From contig NC_073744.1 in assembly GCF_029784135.1 (NCBI RefSeq), positions 15,900,941-15,964,940 of the forward strand: 64,000 nt of DNA. Reading direction: 5' to 3'. The translations under genes were made by a program, and so were the position numbers. How positions within the stretch are numbered: position 1 is the first letter of the stretch; every line of letters begins with the position of its first letter. Below are positions 31,476 through 43,900 of this stretch, one piece after another. Source of the stretch: Toxorhynchites rutilus septentrionalis. Taxonomy: Eukaryota; Arthropoda; Insecta; Diptera; Culicidae. The notes beneath the pieces were generated by a model, which searched no databases, was not told the DNA's origin, and saw only the letters and a program-made list of their open reading frames with translations.

Positions 31476-32460
31476 TAGCATAGATAATAGTTCCGATTGT
31501 GAAAGGAAGCTTGCTACTAGGGGCTGCGGCTGTGTAAATATGAAAAACATACAGGATATGGTTTAAAATCGCTTCTCCGTTGCGGCAGACACTTGCTAAA
31601 AGTCACTCTAAAATGCTTTAAAAAAGATGACTAGCTTTAAACCCAGTTTTCGAAGCGATGAGAAGCACCTTCTGAGTAGTGATCCCCGATTTTTGAAATT
31701 ATTCGTTCATCAACCAATCGATATTTTTCAGCTGTTCATTATTCGATACGATTAATCGATTAATCGCCTTACTGAGAAAAATAATTAGTTAGACCAATTT
31801 TAATATTTTTCCAGAATTTTTGTTACCGTTAGAATTATTTATATTTGTAACTAGCTGACCCGTCGAACTTCATCCTGCCCAAAATTATTGTTTTGATATG
31901 ATTTTCTACCCGCTATATTGATCTATGGGCCAAGACAAATACAACAAAATAAAGACGACTCAAATCGGACCATTCCTTCTTCGGGTTTTGCGCTTAGTAA
32001 CACATTTGGCCTCCCCTTTTTATTTATGTAGAAGATAGAAGATATAGGAGTGCGTTATTTCACCTGAAAATCCATTCCCACCTTCAAACAAAGATCAATT
32101 TCAATAGTGCAAATATCGATTGGACCGGCAACGCTTATCATGATGTAATTTTGAAACATATGGGAAATCAATTTTCTGAATTTTCCGATTTTTCTCTCCA
32201 TAACATTGATCTACGGGCAGAGACGAATACATCAAAATAAAGATGGCTCAAGTCGGACGTTTCCTTCTTTGGGTTTCGCCCTTAGCAACACATTTGGCCT
32301 TACATTTTTATTTATATAGATTATTTTAGTTACAAGTGGTGATCCGCAGCACTGTTTGGTTTACCAACGTGTTTGTAACATCTCTTCAACAGCTGTAAAA
32401 CGTGAAAACAAGCTATGCATAGCTCTACCCGAAACAATGTTAATTAATATTGAAATTGAA
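31476..32460. other. No gene; direct repeat inside
   Basis: Two related blocks (about 31905-32025 and 32210-32330) share ATCTA-GGGC-AGAC-AATAC, AAAATAAAGA-G-CTCAA, CTTCTT-GGGTTT-GC and CTTAG-AACACATTTGGCCT. They are a direct duplication of about 120 bp with a 305-bp spacing. No coding frame was recognised. Confidence 0.55.
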
Positions 32461-32461
32461 A

Positions 32462-32662
32462 TACTGTAGAACCCCGATTATCCGCGGAATAGTCGGGTAA
32501 GGTAACGTCGTATAACAAAAAACACGGATAACGCAGTAAAGGACTGCGTCTACCACTCACTCACAATTTCCAGGAAGGTCTATAGATTTACCTTGCAACT
32601 CGCTGCCGCGAATAATCCGCACCGCGGATCATCCGCTCACGGATAATTGGGGTTCTACTGTA
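32462..32662. mobile_element. pogo/Tigger-like MITE
   Basis: The ends CTGTAGAACCCCGATTATCC (left) and, inverted, CAGTAGAACCCCAATTATCC (right) lie next to TA on both sides. The element is 197 bp (32464-32660). CAGTAGAACCCC-type ends with a TA target are typical of pogo-group Tc1/mariner MITEs. Partial relatives occur near 1143-1180 and 25300-25330. Confidence 0.8.
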
Positions 32663-33243
32663 TATGATCAAAAGTTTTTCCGTATTAAACAGATGTTCTA
32701 TTTGATAGGATGACATGATTCTTTGTAATTGGTGAATAAATCAAGAGTGTCACGAAATTTTTAGAAAATGGTTATGTCATGTTTTCCTCTAGTGCTATTT
32801 TTTTTTCATTGATAAAAGAGATGTTTTTATCGATTCGAATATTGCAAACAGAAACGTTTTTAGCCTGCATACTATTTTATTATTTATACTGTTTATATTT
32901 ATGATATACATCGCACAGCTCCGCACGAATGTGCGAAAATGCTGAAAAAAGGTCCGATTTCTCTAGCTTTGTCATTTCCATACAGGTGATTGCTTTCAGC
33001 CACAATTGGATCGTGAATCACCCACAAGTCGTCAGAACTGGTGTTGTGGCTCTCCTGATCTTTGAAGGTCGTTACTCTTTTGCAGCTGTTCTGACGAATT
33101 CGTATTTGAAATCAGATTGGTGTTGTAACTTTTCGGACCAGTTGGTTGAAAAGTTAGACCAGTTGGAGAGAAAGGCCCTGGTTTCTATAATTAATGTATC
33201 ATTTCGTCTTGTTCTATATGAGGGACTCAGAACGAAAGGGGTG

Positions 33244-33448
33244 TAAGTGACTTGATCGATTTCTCTACATCAACTTTTTCTTTAGTTAATAACTCAACTG
33301 CGAAAACGTTCCGTTGAGTTTGTTATAGAATCCTATAGATGAGGTTCTGACCTATCTTCCACATTACCAAATACAACTGAGAATGAGTTTGCAGCTAAGT
33401 TATGACCAAAAGAGACAGTCGATGTAGAGAAATCGATTATGTCACTTA
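33244..33448. mobile_element. TA-flanked MITE, 201 bp
   Basis: TA at 33244-33245 and 33447-33448 brackets the ends AGTGACTTGATCGATTTCTC and, inverted, AGTGACATAATCGATTTCTC. The similarity runs on for about 60 bp on each side. There is no coding frame. Confidence 0.85.
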
Positions 33449-33545
33449 TAGCGAATTCGTTTTTGTTCGGTTTCAATCCCAGTTCCAACCTAACTTTTTT
33501 TATTCACTCATAGCGAATTCGTTTTTAAAACTGAGTTAATGCCAA

Positions 33546-35025
33546 ACTGACTCTGTAATAAAAAAGTCACAGGAGGGTTGTGTCCGACACACGACCGCAT
33601 AGTTGACGTAGTATTCCGTTACGCTATCTGTTGTTTTGGATATGTTTGAATAATTACATTGTTAAACTCTTCGTTAATGATTTGGTGGCCCGGAAAAGGG
33701 CCGTTTTGTCTGGTCGTTAGGTATTGTTTGTTCACTCGTGATGAGTAATGATGATAGAAGAATGGTGATTGGTGCGTATCACGATAGAAGATGACACAGT
33801 GGAATGATATATGATGAAAGCCTCCCTTTGTGACCCTGAACGAGATGACGAAGATGAAGTATGAATGAAATGAAGAAAAAAAACTCATCAATGTAATATA
33901 AGATAATTATTATTAGCGAACAAAATTATCAATTGTTCTCACCAGAAAAAACTTTATTATAGAGAAAATATATATGAAATGGAAAACGATTTCATTTATA
34001 ATTTTCACTTTCTGAGTGTTTATTCATTCCATTTTCATTTTCGCTTTAAACCCAACGGAACACGGAACTCCTTCATTTTTCTCGTCGCATGAACTTTTCT
34101 TGGGAGAAAAAAAATGGTTTGATATTTCAAGTCATTTTACATGGTGCGTACACAACCGCTACCATATACAATTTTACACTCACACTTGTTCTGAAAGTTT
34201 TACAATCCATGATCGGTCATTGATATGAAATTTCACGAAGCAACCATCATAAAAGTTCCAAATTTAAATATTATTTATATATTATCAAACATAAGTTTTA
34301 TTCAGTTCATTGAAACATCATTCTTCAATCAATCCATCGATTCTTATTGGAACGAAAATAAAAGAAAAAACTCTCTTTTCCCCCAGGTACATTTAATTTG
34401 AAATCTCTGTTAGGGAATACATGTCGATGGAAACAAAAGCTCCCCCTGCTTTCATGCACTTGCTATGCCGATTTCCCCCAGGCTGCTTGGTTTTGATGTC
34501 TCTGTTAGGGAACACACTTCGGTGGGAACAAAAGTTCACTTAACATTGATGTATTTGCAATGCCGATTTCTCCCTATCTTCAATTTCGACCAATCAGAAC
34601 GAGGTATTTCCGTTTGGAGATTTTTCGATTGTTTGATAGTTAGTATCATATGATATGTTATTTTATCCATTGTGATGACTCGTTATGGAATGCTCAGATC
34701 GATTGATGAAAATATCTCGCAAGTCCATCAGGAAATAACTGACCAATAATTGTAAGTACATGAGCCGCCGCATGTGTCGTCAATTTCGACCAATCATAGT
34801 TCATAGTTGTTCGATAGTTAGTTTCATGACATATATTATTTTATTCAATGTAAAAAATTGTTATGAAGTGCCGAAATTGATTGACGCAAAAATCTCATCA
34901 ATCCATCATAAAATGACTGAGCAATAACAATTTGAAATTGGACAATTTTCACGATGTGCTCGATTTTCGATTTTCGATTTGTACCCCCATATGTTCCCGA
35001 AAGACGTAATCCTACGTCAAAACGT
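33546..35025 (+). repeat. Family A repeat, longest copy
   Basis: The left edge is AAAAAGTCACAGGAGGGTTG, then TGTCC-GACACACGACCGCAT and GTTGACGTAGTATTCC. The right edge is GTTCCCGAAAGACGTAATCC, then TACGTCAAAA. In between are the blocks ATGATTTGGTGGCC, AAGCTCCCCCTG, CTTGGTTTTGATGTCTCTGT (this block twice) and CAATTTCGACCAATCAGA. The same order is found at 55812-56505. There is no coding frame. Family and mechanism are unknown. Confidence 0.75.
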
Positions 35026-35827
35026 TTTTAGTTTCACGAATGCGTTACCACGAATGCGTCACCACGTTGGTGTGCATTCTTCTTCTTTCTTTGTTTTTAA
35101 GAGGCTTTAAACTGGTGTGCATTATATATTCTAATTTGTTTATATTTGCGACGACAAATGTACAGTTTCGACGTCTAGTGGCGATATTATTGTTTGGGAG
35201 GTAAATTATTCTCTATCAGATCAGAAGAGCCAAGTGCAGTGTAAAAATATAAAAGTTTGAATGAAAATTTTTACTTCATATTGTTTGATTACCTAACACA
35301 TGTAGTCCTGACACTCACTTAACCATTTGTCGATGCATTTCCTGTTTGTTCCACAAATAATTACTATTATAATATAAAATCATCATTAGACACAGTTTTC
35401 GTTCAATATGTTTCTGGGATATCGATAAAAAAATCTCTTATTTCATCACAAAAAAATAAATATTCGATACGTTACAGTAAATTTTCATTCATAATTTTGA
35501 TTTTGGAAGCATGTTTATTCCACCTGAATATCCATCATTATTTTCGCCTCCCAATGAAAGCACACAACGCTTAATGCCGTCTACACGAATATACTCTTCA
35601 AAATCAGAATCCGAATTGAATTACTATTCCAATAATACATAAGCAGCAGGTTTTCCATTTTCATAGTCTTAATTTTTTGATTTTCCAAAACAATACTCGG
35701 AACATCACAGTTCAATACAGGCAGGATTTGTAGAAAAGAATAATTGACGGAGACGGACGGTTCGTTGTGGTTTTGTCTGGGCTTTGTGTCTCGGCTTTTG
35801 TTTTGATTTTGGTTTCATTGGTGTTGA

Positions 35828-36080
35828 AGGAACTCTACGATAATGATCTCCGAGAGTACAGAGGCAGTGTGGAGAATAACACCTGAACAAGTGGAAACAC
35901 TGTTGGATTTAATTGCTCCAAAAATAGAACGCCAAGATACACTCATGAGGGATGTTATACATGCAAGTGTGAAATTAGAAATTACATTGAATATCTTCTG
36001 GGATATCATTCAGATTATTGTTGATATTTTTTAGAATCTCGAAAGCAATCATAGCTAAGATAATTTCGGAAGTACAGTAA
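35828..36080 (+). pseudogene. PIF/Harbinger transposase-like (HARBI1-type) fragment
   Basis: Pieces ELYDNDLREYRG, VWRITPEQVETLLDLIAPKI, ERQDTLMRDVIHASVKLEIT and SSGISFRLL with FRISKAIIAKIISEV lie in order. Between them are frameshifts near 35870 and 35990. These match the N-terminal part of Harbinger DDE proteins, including the K-Q-D-T-x-M/F-R block and the S-G-x-S-F-R block. The catalytic region is missing. It may derive from an autonomous partner of the Harbinger-like element at 8566-10136, which is inference. Confidence 0.72.
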
Positions 36081-36665
36081 TTTACATTTAATATGACATG
36101 CCGAGGCACCACTCAGTGTCGCATTGGAGGCGATTTTGACCTGTGATTGAACATTGACGAAGAGAGTGGTACAGTGTCGACGTCTGATGGCGACTTTCAA
36201 TGTGGGGCCATAATTTGGGCCCCGAACTCGATGTTTACAAAAATGTCCAATCCGCGTTGACGGCATTCGCGTCATCGAAGGTACGGTGTCGCCACCTATG
36301 AAAGTTTCGCGTGTGAGTGAAAAATATGTAAACAAACCGTTGCATATTTTCTCTGTAATTAATATACTGATTTCTCGAAAATTTGTACCGTGTTTATCTT
36401 ACCATTAGTGGAAATTGTTGAAAAATAGTTTTTCTTAGCTGTTTCGATGCTCCGAACCAAAATTTATTGTCATTTAGTAGTGAAAAAAAGCCGTTGAAGC
36501 ACACCCTCTGTCAATCACCCTGCGAGAGAGGTAAACCGAATTAATGAAATTTGATATAAAAATATCCGCTTAGTGTTCATAAAATACCTAAAATACAAAG
36601 ATCTGGCTTCTACTCAATCAGTGCTCTAATATTTTTCAAAATATTTTCCTTAGAACGTGTGAAAT

Positions 36666-37034
36666 ATGGACGTCAAAAGCTGCGCAAATTGCCCGGAGAA
36701 CATGCAAGTCGGACGAAATTTGCTTGAAGCTGACTCCGAACAATCTGCAAAATTCAAAAGCCGTATTGTTTGTGTCGTCCCCGGATGTAAGCAGAGATAT
36801 CGCCCCGGAATTTCTTTTCATGCCTTCCCTCCGAAAACGGACAAATCGCGGTATCTAGACTGGATCCAACGACTACGGTTAAAGATAGAACTTACAAAAA
36901 CCTCCCGTATTTGTAGCCTCCATTTCATCGTGTCGAACTTCTACTCTCCAAGTATTCACATTCACATTTTCGCACTTTTGAAAAAGTGTGAAACAGTCCA
37001 ACTTGGTGCAAAATGTGCAATAATAAAGAAATAA
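36666..37034 (+). CDS. Small THAP-domain protein
   Basis: The 122-residue frame starts with the ATG at 36666. After a 30-residue leader comes a THAP-type zinc finger. RIVCVVPGCKQRY gives the first two Cys, FHAFPP the conserved aromatic/Pro block, LDWIQRL the Trp, and SRICSLHF the Cys-His pair. THAP fingers recognise DNA. The tail after the domain is short and odd, and AATAAA (37022-37027) overlaps the stop codon. The gene may therefore be truncated, or the true mRNA may splice from a site near GTATTC at 36953. It ends where the minus-strand SWIM gene has its intron. Confidence 0.65.
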   Translation: MDVKSCANCPENMQVGRNLLEADSEQSAKFKSRIVCVVPGCKQRYRPGISFHAFPPKTDKSRYLDWIQRLRLKIELTKTSRICSLHFIVSNFYSPSIHIHIFALLKKCETVQLGAKCAIIKK

Positions 37035-37046
37035 AATAAAACATAC

Positions 37047-37676
37047 TTAAGCAAATGATACAAAACAGCCATTACGTGTTTGCACTTTCCTTTGCCAGCT
37101 TTACAGGAACACGAAAACAACCATTTGGAGAAGGAGATTTTCGTACGAATTTTTATTGTATGGGGTTCCGAGCTTGGAGATGATGACTGGAGGCAGGACG
37201 AGAAAATACTGAAGCCTTCATCGTGAACTTCTTCAACACCAACTATTAAAAGATGTCCAGCTTTGAATACTCTTTCGCCTTCGACGACTAAACGGCTTCC
37301 ACCCGCAGCGTAATCGAACACATCCGCAAACTCCACAGCCACGTAGCAGTTTTCATTTTCTCCGACTGATGGCTCCTGATAATGCATGAAACATGGTCAC
37401 AGAAAAACCACTTATAAGTTAAATTCAGCTTAAGCTACGGCAAAGTTTTTTTCACTGCATGAGGAAAACTCATTTTCCAACCGTTTGGAAGATAAATTTT
37501 GCACACAATTATTAATTTTTATTAAAATTTAGTATCCTGGAAGTTTGTTTACTTATTCACAAATAAAGACAGTATCCTTCGGATGCGGTAAGAAAACGTT
37601 TTCCCCTGCAGTAAATTTATGTGATTTAACTAAATTAGCATCCTAGAGGATAGTTCTTTCGATACATACTCACCAT
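37047..37676 (-). CDS. SWIM zinc-finger protein, 5' part
   Basis: The likely first coding exon is just the ATG at 37676-37674, followed directly by donor GTGAGT. Exon 2 is 37375-37047, after ATTATCAG. Joined, it reads MEPSVGENENCYVAVEFADV in frame. The exon ends with CSCKAGKGKCKHVMAVLYHL, a SWIM finger (C-x-C...C-x-H). SWIM fingers occur in nuclear proteins and in MULE- and YqaJ-related proteins of insects. The donor GTATGT at 37046 leads to a further exon (phase 2) that was not found in this window. The gene is convergent with the THAP gene and its intron would overlap it. The start exon is an inference from splice signals. Confidence 0.6.
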
Positions 37677-37857
37677 TACGAAAATTTCCGCAAAAAAACG
37701 TTAAAAACGGTGCGTTTCAAAATCACATTCTTTTTGCAATTCTTTGTTGACATTCGCTTCACGCACACATGCTGTCAAATTTAGCTTCGTAGTCGCGAAT
37801 TGAGCTTCGTATTACGAAATGGGGGAGTAGGTTTACTATAGGAATATGGGTTTGCAG

Positions 37858-38200
37858 AAAAAATGACGCACTTTTAAAATTAATATTATGAATGAAAACT
37901 ATTTTTCCCAAATCAAATTAGCACTTCATGTAAATTAAAATCACTTTTGCTTGCAAGTAGTGAAAAATGTAGTAGTAGTAGTGAATATCTGAAAAACCAT
38001 AGAAAATAGTTTAAATTAGGGTGAGAACAACGTACTTTTAGAAGGTAAATAACGTCAAGAAAAAAATTTCATACAAATTTTAACAATTTAAAACTGCCTT
38101 AGGGCCGACTAATCTGATAGAGAATATTCGGCCTCATACAAACTAATGTCGTATCCAGATGTCGGCATCGTCCGCCGTCAACGCGAATTAGAGGTAAAAA
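37858..38200. repeat. Dispersed repeat, copy of the 42600 family
   Basis: AATATTATGAATGAAAACTA, CAAATCAAATTAGCAC and CGTATCCAGATGTCG are found in the same order as at 42700-42960 and, in part, at 24636-24995. The outer inverted repeats are lost. Confidence 0.55.
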
Positions 38201-38721
38201 TGTCCAATTAAACGTGTCGCATAACAGGTCTGTCCACTCTCACGTCAAATGTAAATTACTGTATGTATAACAGTCTATAAATGGCAGTCTAAAAGATTTT
38301 TTTAAATTTTATTTATTTTGCCTTGACAGCAGTTTCGTGTACCAATTTGTGAAATAAAAATGATAGTAGATTTACAGATGGAATAAATACGCGTCAGAAA
38401 TTTAAATAATGAATTAAAAAGGACTTTTTCAAATCGAATATGTATTCTGTTTTATAGAGCAATACTTTTTTTTGCAAATGGCGAGCGAATTTTGAACGAA
38501 AAATGTGTCTGATAATGATTTTAAATTCTATATTTTCAAGAAAACTATCTCAAAAAAGAAGTATGAAGTTATGTATTCACACGGTGTGGGTAGCTGCACT
38601 GCAGTAGCTGACTAGGCCGACTCGTGTGCTTACTCGCAATGTTTAAACTAGGCCCAGGGGGGGTTCGTAGAACAAACTTTTCCTGAAATTTTTAAAGTAG
38701 CGTTTATGGGGTTTCTCAAAC

Positions 38722-39425
38722 AAACGATTCAATTCTCGCATAACTTTTGAAAAGGTCCAATGTAACATTTTCGTCAACTCGAGAAAAACAAAGTTGAAGA
38801 CCCAAACATTATTCCGCGAATTGTCTTAAAAGCTTCCGATCTTTATCACTACTTTCACCACTAGCAGTCAAGAATAACTCTGAAAAACCAATCATAACTG
38901 TTGTTCCGTGATTTAAGATTAAAGTTGAAGACTAGGAGCGAAAAATGTTACATTGGACGTTTTGTCTGCCCGCATTTGCCCATTGGACATATTACGTTGC
39001 ACGAAAAAAATTTGAAACTAACTTCTAAGCAACAATCCAAATAAAAGCATTTCATTCTAAAGGCGAATTATTATTGTTATCACTCGTCGGATTGCATTGA
39101 AATTGGTAACAACAGCTGTACGAAAAAAAAACTCAAACAACCGAAGTACGACTTCGTATTGTTTTGACTGCTTTGTTACTTCGGACGTTTCGGGCGTCGG
39201 AGGAAAGAGGCGTCTGAAGTAACAGCCGGGCGCTTCAAATCCGATTCTGTACATTGGATATTTTTTGCATCGGCGATAAAAAGATGAAGAAGATAGATAC
39301 GTGAACAATTGTTTTTGTAATGCATTCAATGATTGAAAACTAATAGCGTGCATCCATTAACTCGATTTGTTTACATTTGTTACATAGGACCTTTTCAAAA
39401 GTTACGCGAGAATTATTCGTTCGCT
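38722..39425. mobile_element. Inverted-repeat element, about 700 bp
   Basis: AATTCTCGCATAACTTTTGA, then AAAGGTCCAATGTAACA, at 38731-38768 is mirrored at 39379-39416 (inverted: AATTCTCGCGTAACTTTTGA, AAAGGTCCTATGTAACA). A weaker match extends outward. CCAATGTAACATTTTCG and its inverse TGTTACATTGGACG also occur inside. There is no transposase. Confidence 0.75.
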
Positions 39426-39429
39426 TCGA

Positions 39430-40975
39430 TTATTGGTTGCACAGTTTTCGTTCATTTAATAATCGATTTTTGTAGAAAATATTCGATTAATCGAACGATT
39501 AGCGGACATCACTACTTCAGAGCCCTATGGTATCTTTGCGACATGTGGTGTGAAGGTTGAATTGCATTGTCTTTCGAAAACACGTCAGTGCAGAAGCACG
39601 CGTATATCATGGTTCCATTAATTCTCGAAGGCTATCCACATCAAAGGTATTCGAAGGGCGTATTGTAGGGTTTTTGAGATAGCTGTGCATAGATCCACAG
39701 TTCTTTTGACCATTGGAAAAAAAGGTTAAACAATATATGCCGCAGTACAAGCGACCTTCTATTGTCATCATTCGTTCGTATTCAAATGCGTTTCGAGGGG
39801 AAAAAAACCTTCGATTTCTCTCTCACGTTTTGTGTTTTGTTCAACAATAAACAGCGAAGAGACCTTCCAAGTGGTGATGGTCAGCCTTCACCGAATCGAA
39901 AGGCAACAGCTCCAAGGTGCAAAACAAGAGCCGGTTGAAAAAGCGCCAAATATCCTTCAATTACGTCATTCACGCTCGGTTACTTGACTGCCGGATCGAG
40001 CACCCAAATACGCTTCTCTCTCGCGCGCATACACACACACATGTATGTTCTCTCTCCGCCGTTGGACCTAAACACCGAAGAGAAAGCAAAACCTCAAGCC
40101 GCGAGAGGTCATCGACCTGATATAGCTGCTAGCTAGGCTATATCGTGCTCCCGATGTCGTTGTCGTCGTTGTTGTTGTCGTCTTCGTAGGTCTCAGTTGC
40201 ATTGTCTCGCTCCGCTATATCGCAAAAATCATGCCTCTCATTTCCATCCAATCATGTTGTACGACTGCCGCTGCTAGCTAGTGACTGGCGTATATACTTC
40301 ACTAATCGCCAATTTCGAATGTGCAGCTGATTCACCTCTTTCTCTCGAGCCGCGCATAGCTATTCATTTTATACATACACACTCCAAACACCACCGCCAC
40401 CGCCGCCAGTAACCTTCTTCGGCGTTTTCAACATCCTTCCCTCCACTCAGGGGCACGTTCCCTTCGGTGTTCTTCTCATCCATAAGCCGCCGCGCCGTGG
40501 GACAAACCACTAGCATAAGGAGGGAGTGGTGAATAAATTTGACATTTATTTGTTATTGACCTCGCGCCGTACAAACGTGGTGTTTGTGCAAATTTCGTCC
40601 GAGAGCGCGAGCGGTGTGTTTGTGTTGGAAGAAATTGCAAGGTCTGTCTATCTGAGAGCAGCACACACAATGTGTGCTGCTTGCTGCTGCTGCTGCTACT
40701 GAGTCGCGGGAATGGGAGAATGAGTGAAAGATAGGTATCTGTCTTCGTGGAAGCAATTTTAGTTCAACGGGAGCGAAAATTTGCACGCAGAAATTGTGCC
40801 TCTGGTAGGAAATTGGTCAAATTGCAACGGAAATCCAGCGATTCCGGTGCCTGTAGTGCCGCGAGGTTTGTCAATTTGGTCGTCCGGTTGGTAGTTCTCG
40901 GGCGCCTGCAAGTGATCGTCACCAATGTGAGAAGAAACCTCGCTCGTATGTATTGCTAAAGGAAAAAAAAAGAAA
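39430..40975. promoter_or_regulatory. Upstream and 5' region of the large ZAD gene
   Basis: There is no coding frame. The stretch is less AT-rich than its surroundings, with short tracts of CA (about 40025-40045), GTT/GTC (40155-40190), CAC/GCC (40385-40410) and TGC (40681-40700), and a palindrome-like CTGCTAGCTAGG. It immediately precedes the ATG at 40976, so it probably holds the promoter and 5' UTR. No TATA box could be assigned. Confidence 0.4.
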
Positions 40976-43900
40976 ATGGAACAAGCAGACGTTGAAAGTC
41001 GTTGTCGACTGTGCTTCTCTGTGGAGGATCTTTCGTACTCCCTCTTCCCGCCCGAAGAGGAGCCCCGTCGGGAGGTGATCGAAATGATACTGGAGTGCAC
41101 CTCGATACGGGTAGGTATATCGAGTAGGCCTTGACTGACTCGTGCTTCGCGATGTTATGGCGCATTAACTTTACGCGTGTTGTTTTGTTTTGCTTTCGTT
41201 AGATAACCTTGGAGGAAGACTACCCCTCGAAAGTATGCGAGAAATGCTTGGAGACGTTAGACAAGTTTTACCAATATCGACAGCGATGTCAACAAAATGA
41301 TAGAATATTGAAATCTCAGCGAGGCTCGACATCTTCATCCTCATCGTCATCCACTAACGCCAAGCCTACTCAGGAACAACAACAGTTGGTTCAGGTGAAA
41401 CAGGAACCGGAACATTATGAGGAACAAGTGTCATACCCTGCGGTGATAGCACCAGAACTAGAGCAGCGTGCTCAACCGATCAAGCAAGAAGATCCAGGAG
41501 GCTCATCTATTCTGAGAAGCATTTTACTGCAAAATCGAGAGCCTGAAAGGGCACCACTAGCAGCACAAGAACCTGAGCAAAAAAATTTTGCTTCACCTCA
41601 GCAGCAGCAACAACAACAACAAGGTGGAGGATATGATGATGATAAACAACATCATGAGGGCGGCAGTGAGCCCGCTCCGGCTTCGCTTCTACAGCAGATG
41701 CTTCTCCAGCAATCTTCTGTGCGAGATTCTCAATCACCAGCGCAGGCTGGACCTAGCAACCCTAACGCGTCTCCCTCGCTTCTGAAACGAATGCTCATGG
41801 AGGGGGGAGGCCGACAGTCTCCCCTCGAAGGACCGAGCACAATGAATCACAAACGTGAGTCGTCCCCACATGAACTCAACCACAACAAATCACATTCCGA
41901 AACGCCACTGACCTCGCAGCTGCGGGCGATTCTAATGCAGCATCGGGCAGCGGCTGCAGCCATCGTCGCCACTACTCCGGGCGCCAGCAGCGGGTCGATG
42001 GAGCAGATAAGTGCGGCAGCTGCTGCCGCTGCAGTCGCAATAAGTGCGACAAATCTGGAGAAACAGGAAGTGAGCTACTTTAAAAGTTTGTTCCGTCGCG
42101 ATTCCGACAGTGATAGTGAAGCGGGTGGCAGCCGGGAGGTGCTTTTCAATATGCTACAAGAGCTGAGGGCGAGGAGTACGGTGAGTTTGCTTCCAGGTTC
42201 CTTCTTTGTTTTCCATGCGACTGAGTGGGAATGAACCGCTGAACTCATCCTGGGGACCGTCGGTTTTGAATTGTATGCTGCTTGAAATTAATTCATGGAA
42301 AATGTTGGGATCTCTTTGGAATACCCGCAACGCTGTGAGAATATCCATGAAATATGACAATACAAATGTTTTTTGAATCAATTCCTGATCCTCGAATGGA
42401 ATTTTAACCGTACCCATCGTATCTTCTGAACATTGCTCTCTCTGATTACTGGTTGTTTCAAAAAGTGCCTTACTTTATGGCAGGTCAGAGCTTTGATTCA
42501 CCTGTTCCTCCATTTGTTCTGGAATAAAAATGTTTTCAAGTCCAAAGAACGGTCCAAACTTATTTTTTCGGCAAGCACTATGACACAGGTAAGACTACGG
42601 GCCTGATTCTCGAATACACTTCACGGTGGAAACGAACTAAACGGCACGCCATTGAACTACGTTTTACGAGTTAGTGAAGTGTCGAAGATAATAATGAGTT
42701 TTCAGGCAGAATGAGCACTTTTCAAATAAAAAAATCATTATTGAAAATTAACTTCTTCGTATCAAACTGGTATTTAATGTGAGGGGAAAACTTTGTTGTC
42801 TTTATGCGATATAATAATCTCATACAAAAATTTCATCTGAAGATAATTTGATATTATAATGATAAGTTTAGTGGGAAACTAATCTCGTATCCAGATGTCG
42901 ACACTGTACCGTTGTCATCACGGATACGTTTCATTCCGTTTCCACCTTGAAGTGTATTCGAGAATCAGGCCGGAAGTCTAACCGGAAGATGTAGGGGATA
43001 AAAAGATAATCTAGGCACTGAACATGCAGGAAAAAATGAAAGATTCCGAACGCTTATAACTCGAACATTTCTTAAAAGATCGCTAAAATGTTCACATCAA
43101 TGGATAGGAAATATTTCCACGCATCTATCACAATGAATAACATTTTATTTTTCTTGTCTCGTTTTGATTGGTCCAATTTGTGCTCCTCAAATGGGTCCGA
43201 CCAAAAGGAGCAACCAGAGTAACAGCGGCATATAATTTGGATACAAGCAATGAATCATATTGTAAGCCGCTCTTGTTGTGAATCGGCAACGGTGACAGCG
43301 GGTAAAGAGTTTAATTTGATGTAGCGCTCATACGGGGAGGGCGGTCCGTCCCGGTTGTCACCCTTAGGGAGGTGGCACCCATGACCATGATTAGTTTTTT
43401 ATATTGAAAAAAATCGTGATTTTGAATGAAGGTAACCAGTTATTATTTATGGTATTATTTAACAATGCAAGTCACTATGGAAAAGAATATTTCTTACTTT
43501 TCACGTGGAACTATGTCTTTCATTTCAGTACTGGGATGTTTGTTCAATGTCTCGGAAACGAGGCGATTGCGTTCGGAGTACAAGGTTTTCGTTAGTATTT
43601 CTTTCCCGAATGAACAAAATGGTATGAATGTAACTTTATTTGAAAGATAAAAGGTATACGAGGGATGTTTTTTTTTTATTTAGTGGCCACGAAAAATGTT
43701 TCAACAGTTCAGAACAGCTCAGAAAGCAAACTATTCAAATCATTATAAATATACAGCCATTCCATGCCAAACCGATATAGTGGTTCTCAGATTTTCGTGA
43801 AAAGTGGTAGGTTTATTCTTTATCACAAAACATTAGACTCGTATTTTTTTATTTTTTCAATAGGGTGACCATTTCCAGTTTAGGGTTGTCCGAAAAATGT

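Noticed and set aside
41507..41737. Minus-strand frames across the ZAD exons
   Set aside because: They are antisense shadows of low-complexity Gln/Ala coding sequence.
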